A stretch of 64,000 bases of DNA from NCBI GenBank assembly GCA_933228895.1, contig OW121855.1:36470698-36534697 (forward strand), in the 5' to 3' direction. Every line of letters begins with the position of its first letter. Position 1 is the stretch's first letter. The notes below the pieces were generated by a model that did no database searches, was not told the DNA's origin, and saw only the letters and a list, made by a program, of their open reading frames with translations. Both the position numbers and the translations under genes were made by a program. Source of the DNA: Platycnemis pennipes. Taxonomy: Eukaryota; Arthropoda; Insecta; Odonata; Platycnemididae. This document shows positions 61,993 to 64,000 of the stretch, one piece after another.

Positions 61993-62627
61993 GTGAGAAG
62001 ACGCAGGAGGACTTCCTACTGATTTCCTACATAGCATTCAACTGGGTATTTCGACATTGGCCTTTCAAAGCACATGGCAAACGACTAGTGAAATTTAACC
62101 GATTATTAAAAACGCGATAGATAACAGTCCTGGGTAAAACTAACGTGGCAATGTGCGAGGTTGCATGAGTGCCTCTTTTGAAAGCCTTCTTTGAGTCTGA
62201 ACCTAATAATAATAAGAATGAAAAGACTGAGTCACATGAGTGAGCTGAAGACTCTTACCTTCCCATTTTCAAACAGAACCAACTGGTGCAGGGTCTTCAG
62301 TTTGTCGAAAAGGATTTAAAAAAAAGATAAGTATCATGGAGGTGAAGCTAAATTTTTGCGTTAATATTTTTTAAACTGCATTATTAAATAAATTTAATCC
62401 CATCGCCCTTGGGTTAGCATTATTTAAAACATTTAATCGTCTAAACGCAAGAACTTTAAACAATGACCGCCAAAAATAATATAATAGGAAATATTTAATG
62501 AGGTACCATTCGCTGTAATTCCTCAAGAATAAGGTTAATACAAGTCGCTTACTATTGCCTTTAATAAAACTATTTCAACCCAATTTCTTCATTTATTGGG
62601 GCCATGCTTCGCTCACCGGAACTCCAG
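61993..62627 (+). other. RhoGAP intron 5
   Basis: GT-AG intron of 635 bases, AT-rich, without recognised repeats. It splits the GAP domain between the arginine-finger loop and the following helix. Confidence 0.75.
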
Positions 62628-62778
62628 CTGAGGGAAGACCTTGATATGGGAAAGGAGACTGATCTCAGTGCCTCTCAGTGCCCACATGATGTCGCCGCCC
62701 TACTCAAGGAATACTTCCGTGATCTCCCAGAGCCTCTCCTTTGCCGGGAACTGTACACGGCATTCGTGAGGACGCAAG
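62628..62778 (+). CDS. ARHGAP6-like: ARHGAP6-like RhoGAP, exon 6 (residues 739-788, GAP domain continues)
   Basis: The acceptor cggaactccag is in phase 0 and the donor is aag|gtgagc in phase 1. It encodes [20 protein letters not shown] then [20 protein letters not shown] and ELYTAF. The [13 protein letters not shown] stretch is the second conserved block of RhoGAP domains, forming part of the GTPase-binding face. The remaining third of the domain, with the conserved Asn that helps position the GTPase, is not in the window. The gene is therefore incomplete at its 3' end here by truncation of the window, not by mutation. Confidence 0.93.
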
Positions 62779-64000
62779 GTGAGCTGGAAATCTGCGTATT
62801 CCACTTAGAATTCTAAGAACTCCTTTCCCGATTACTCTAATTCCAGGGTCTTTATTTATCGCAAGACCTCTCATTACCCAACATCCCATTGTTTCCATCA
62901 CCCGCACCTACATTTCTATTTTTACTCAATTAATTTTCCATAAGTGAATAATACACTCATACTTCGAATATTACAACTGTGAATGAATAGGGTCAAATGG
63001 TTCGGAGAGATAAAATTATATGTTAACGCGTTTTCAAGGAAATGATTTTTAAAAGGTAGTTCAACAAGTCGAGGCAGGTTCTTTAGATACATTAAAAATT
63101 ACAGCGTCCCTAATCTTTCTGAATGCACAGCTTTAGCCGTAAATGTTCCTTCTATATAATACAGTCCAAAAGCCAATAATTATCCTACCTCTTCCAGTCT
63201 AATATTCATCCTACTAAGGAGCCTTTGTCACTCCACTTCCTTGTCCTGTGAATATGCTAATTGATATTTATCCCAGGATAAAAATGCCGGTTTTCTGTAT
63301 AACTCATAAGTACAATTCATGAGGCAGTATAAAAAAAGCTCGGAGAATAATTCAGATAATCGAGAAACCATAAACAAGTCAGAGCTTTGAGAGTTCATAA
63401 TTTGAAGAATGTTCACGTCCATCAGCGTTTCTACCAACATTAGTAGATTTGCTAAGACTCTACCTTAAATTCCTTCATCACCACGACGACAATTCTAACT
63501 TATCCCTTGCTATGGTTATTATAATTATACATTTAACCTCTCTTAAACTTCACATATCACCTACCTACCTTGAGGCTCACAAAAAGTATTATAACTTTCA
63601 AACATTCTTCTTCTTCTCTCTCTTCCATATCTCCCAGCGTTATCCTCGTTGACATCATCTTCATAATTCTGAAACCTCCAGTAACTCCTTAAACGGCTAG
63701 TAGGTACTGTCTTCTTCCTTTTCTCCTTTACCACATTGAGTACATCGTCCGTCTCTTGTCTCTAAACTCTTTTGCTGCGGTTATTCCCACTTTTCTTCAG
63801 GGGTTCAGCGTTGATTTAACTATTAATATCAAGAGTATTTTATTTTCTTATTTTCAGAAAGCCTATTTATATCGAATTCACCATCATTTTCTACCTATCT
63901 CACTATCTAGCATTCTTGCACCTATGCAATCCCTGTCGATCTCACTATCTAGCATTCTTGCACCTATGCAATCCCTGTCGATACTGAATTGATTGCCTTT
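62779..64000 (+). other. RhoGAP intron 6, running off the window
   Basis: No continuation of the GAP domain is readable before the window ends, so the intron is longer than 1.2 kb. It is AT-rich and pyrimidine-rich near 63590-63720, with a tandem duplication at the very end. Confidence 0.7.
63897..63980. repeat. two perfect 42-bp tandem repeat units
   Basis: Two identical 42-base units (63897-63938 and 63939-63980, beginning atctcactatctagcattc) are joined head to tail, and a further unit seems to begin and then diverge. Perfect identity suggests a recent slippage duplication or minisatellite seed, or an assembly artefact close to a read end. Confidence 0.9.

Noticed and set aside
1..64000. 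CRISPR arrays, operons, riboswitches or phage genes
   Set aside because: The window is eukaryotic: spliced gene, SINEs and LINEs; no regularly spaced direct repeats or bacterial gene clusters were seen.

Overview
This is a stretch of nuclear genome from an arthropod, most likely an insect. Introns are long and AT-rich, and the one convincing gene has GT-AG introns and GC-rich exons. The repeat load is mixed: a mariner, a hAT-type MITE, several decayed non-LTR retrotransposons, a Penelope-type fragment and several tRNA-derived SINE families. No bacterial, viral or organellar gene order is visible. I cannot place it below 'probably insect' from the sequence alone.

The only protein-coding gene I can support lies at 47.0-62.8 kb on the + strand. 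Six exons join in phase to give the first 788 codons of a Rho GTPase-activating protein of the ARHGAP6/ARHGAP36 type. Exon 1 (530 codons) sits in a CpG-rich island and encodes a basic N-terminal block followed by long Ala/Ser/Pro-rich sequence. Exons 2-4 encode conserved linker motifs. Exons 5-6 encode the first half of the RhoGAP domain with its arginine finger. The gene runs off the right edge of the window, so the rest of the catalytic domain and the C-terminus are not seen.

The left 46 kb holds no gene I can recognise. At 12.7-13.5 kb there is an orphan CpG island with a G-quadruplex-type run and an exact GTCACGTGAC site. It looks like a promoter without a visible gene.

Mobile elements fill much of the rest: a hAT MITE with 8-bp target duplications (7.75-8.12 kb); a mariner with perfect 28-bp inverted repeats and an internally deleted transposase (15.26-16.27 kb); a GIY-YIG fragment of a Penelope-like element (18.1 kb); non-LTR fragments at 21.4-22.6, 30.9-33.7, 38.8-39.0, 40.9-41.8 and 44.8-45.4 kb; and tRNA-like SINEs at about 19.2, 29.8, 30.5, 37.9-38.4, 49.3, 50.7, 52.5, 57.7, 61.3 and 61.5 kb.

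The most unusual pattern is a tRNA-like SINE family that occurs as head-to-head inverted pairs. In at least two loci, probably three, the second arm begins at the same place, inside the anticodon region.
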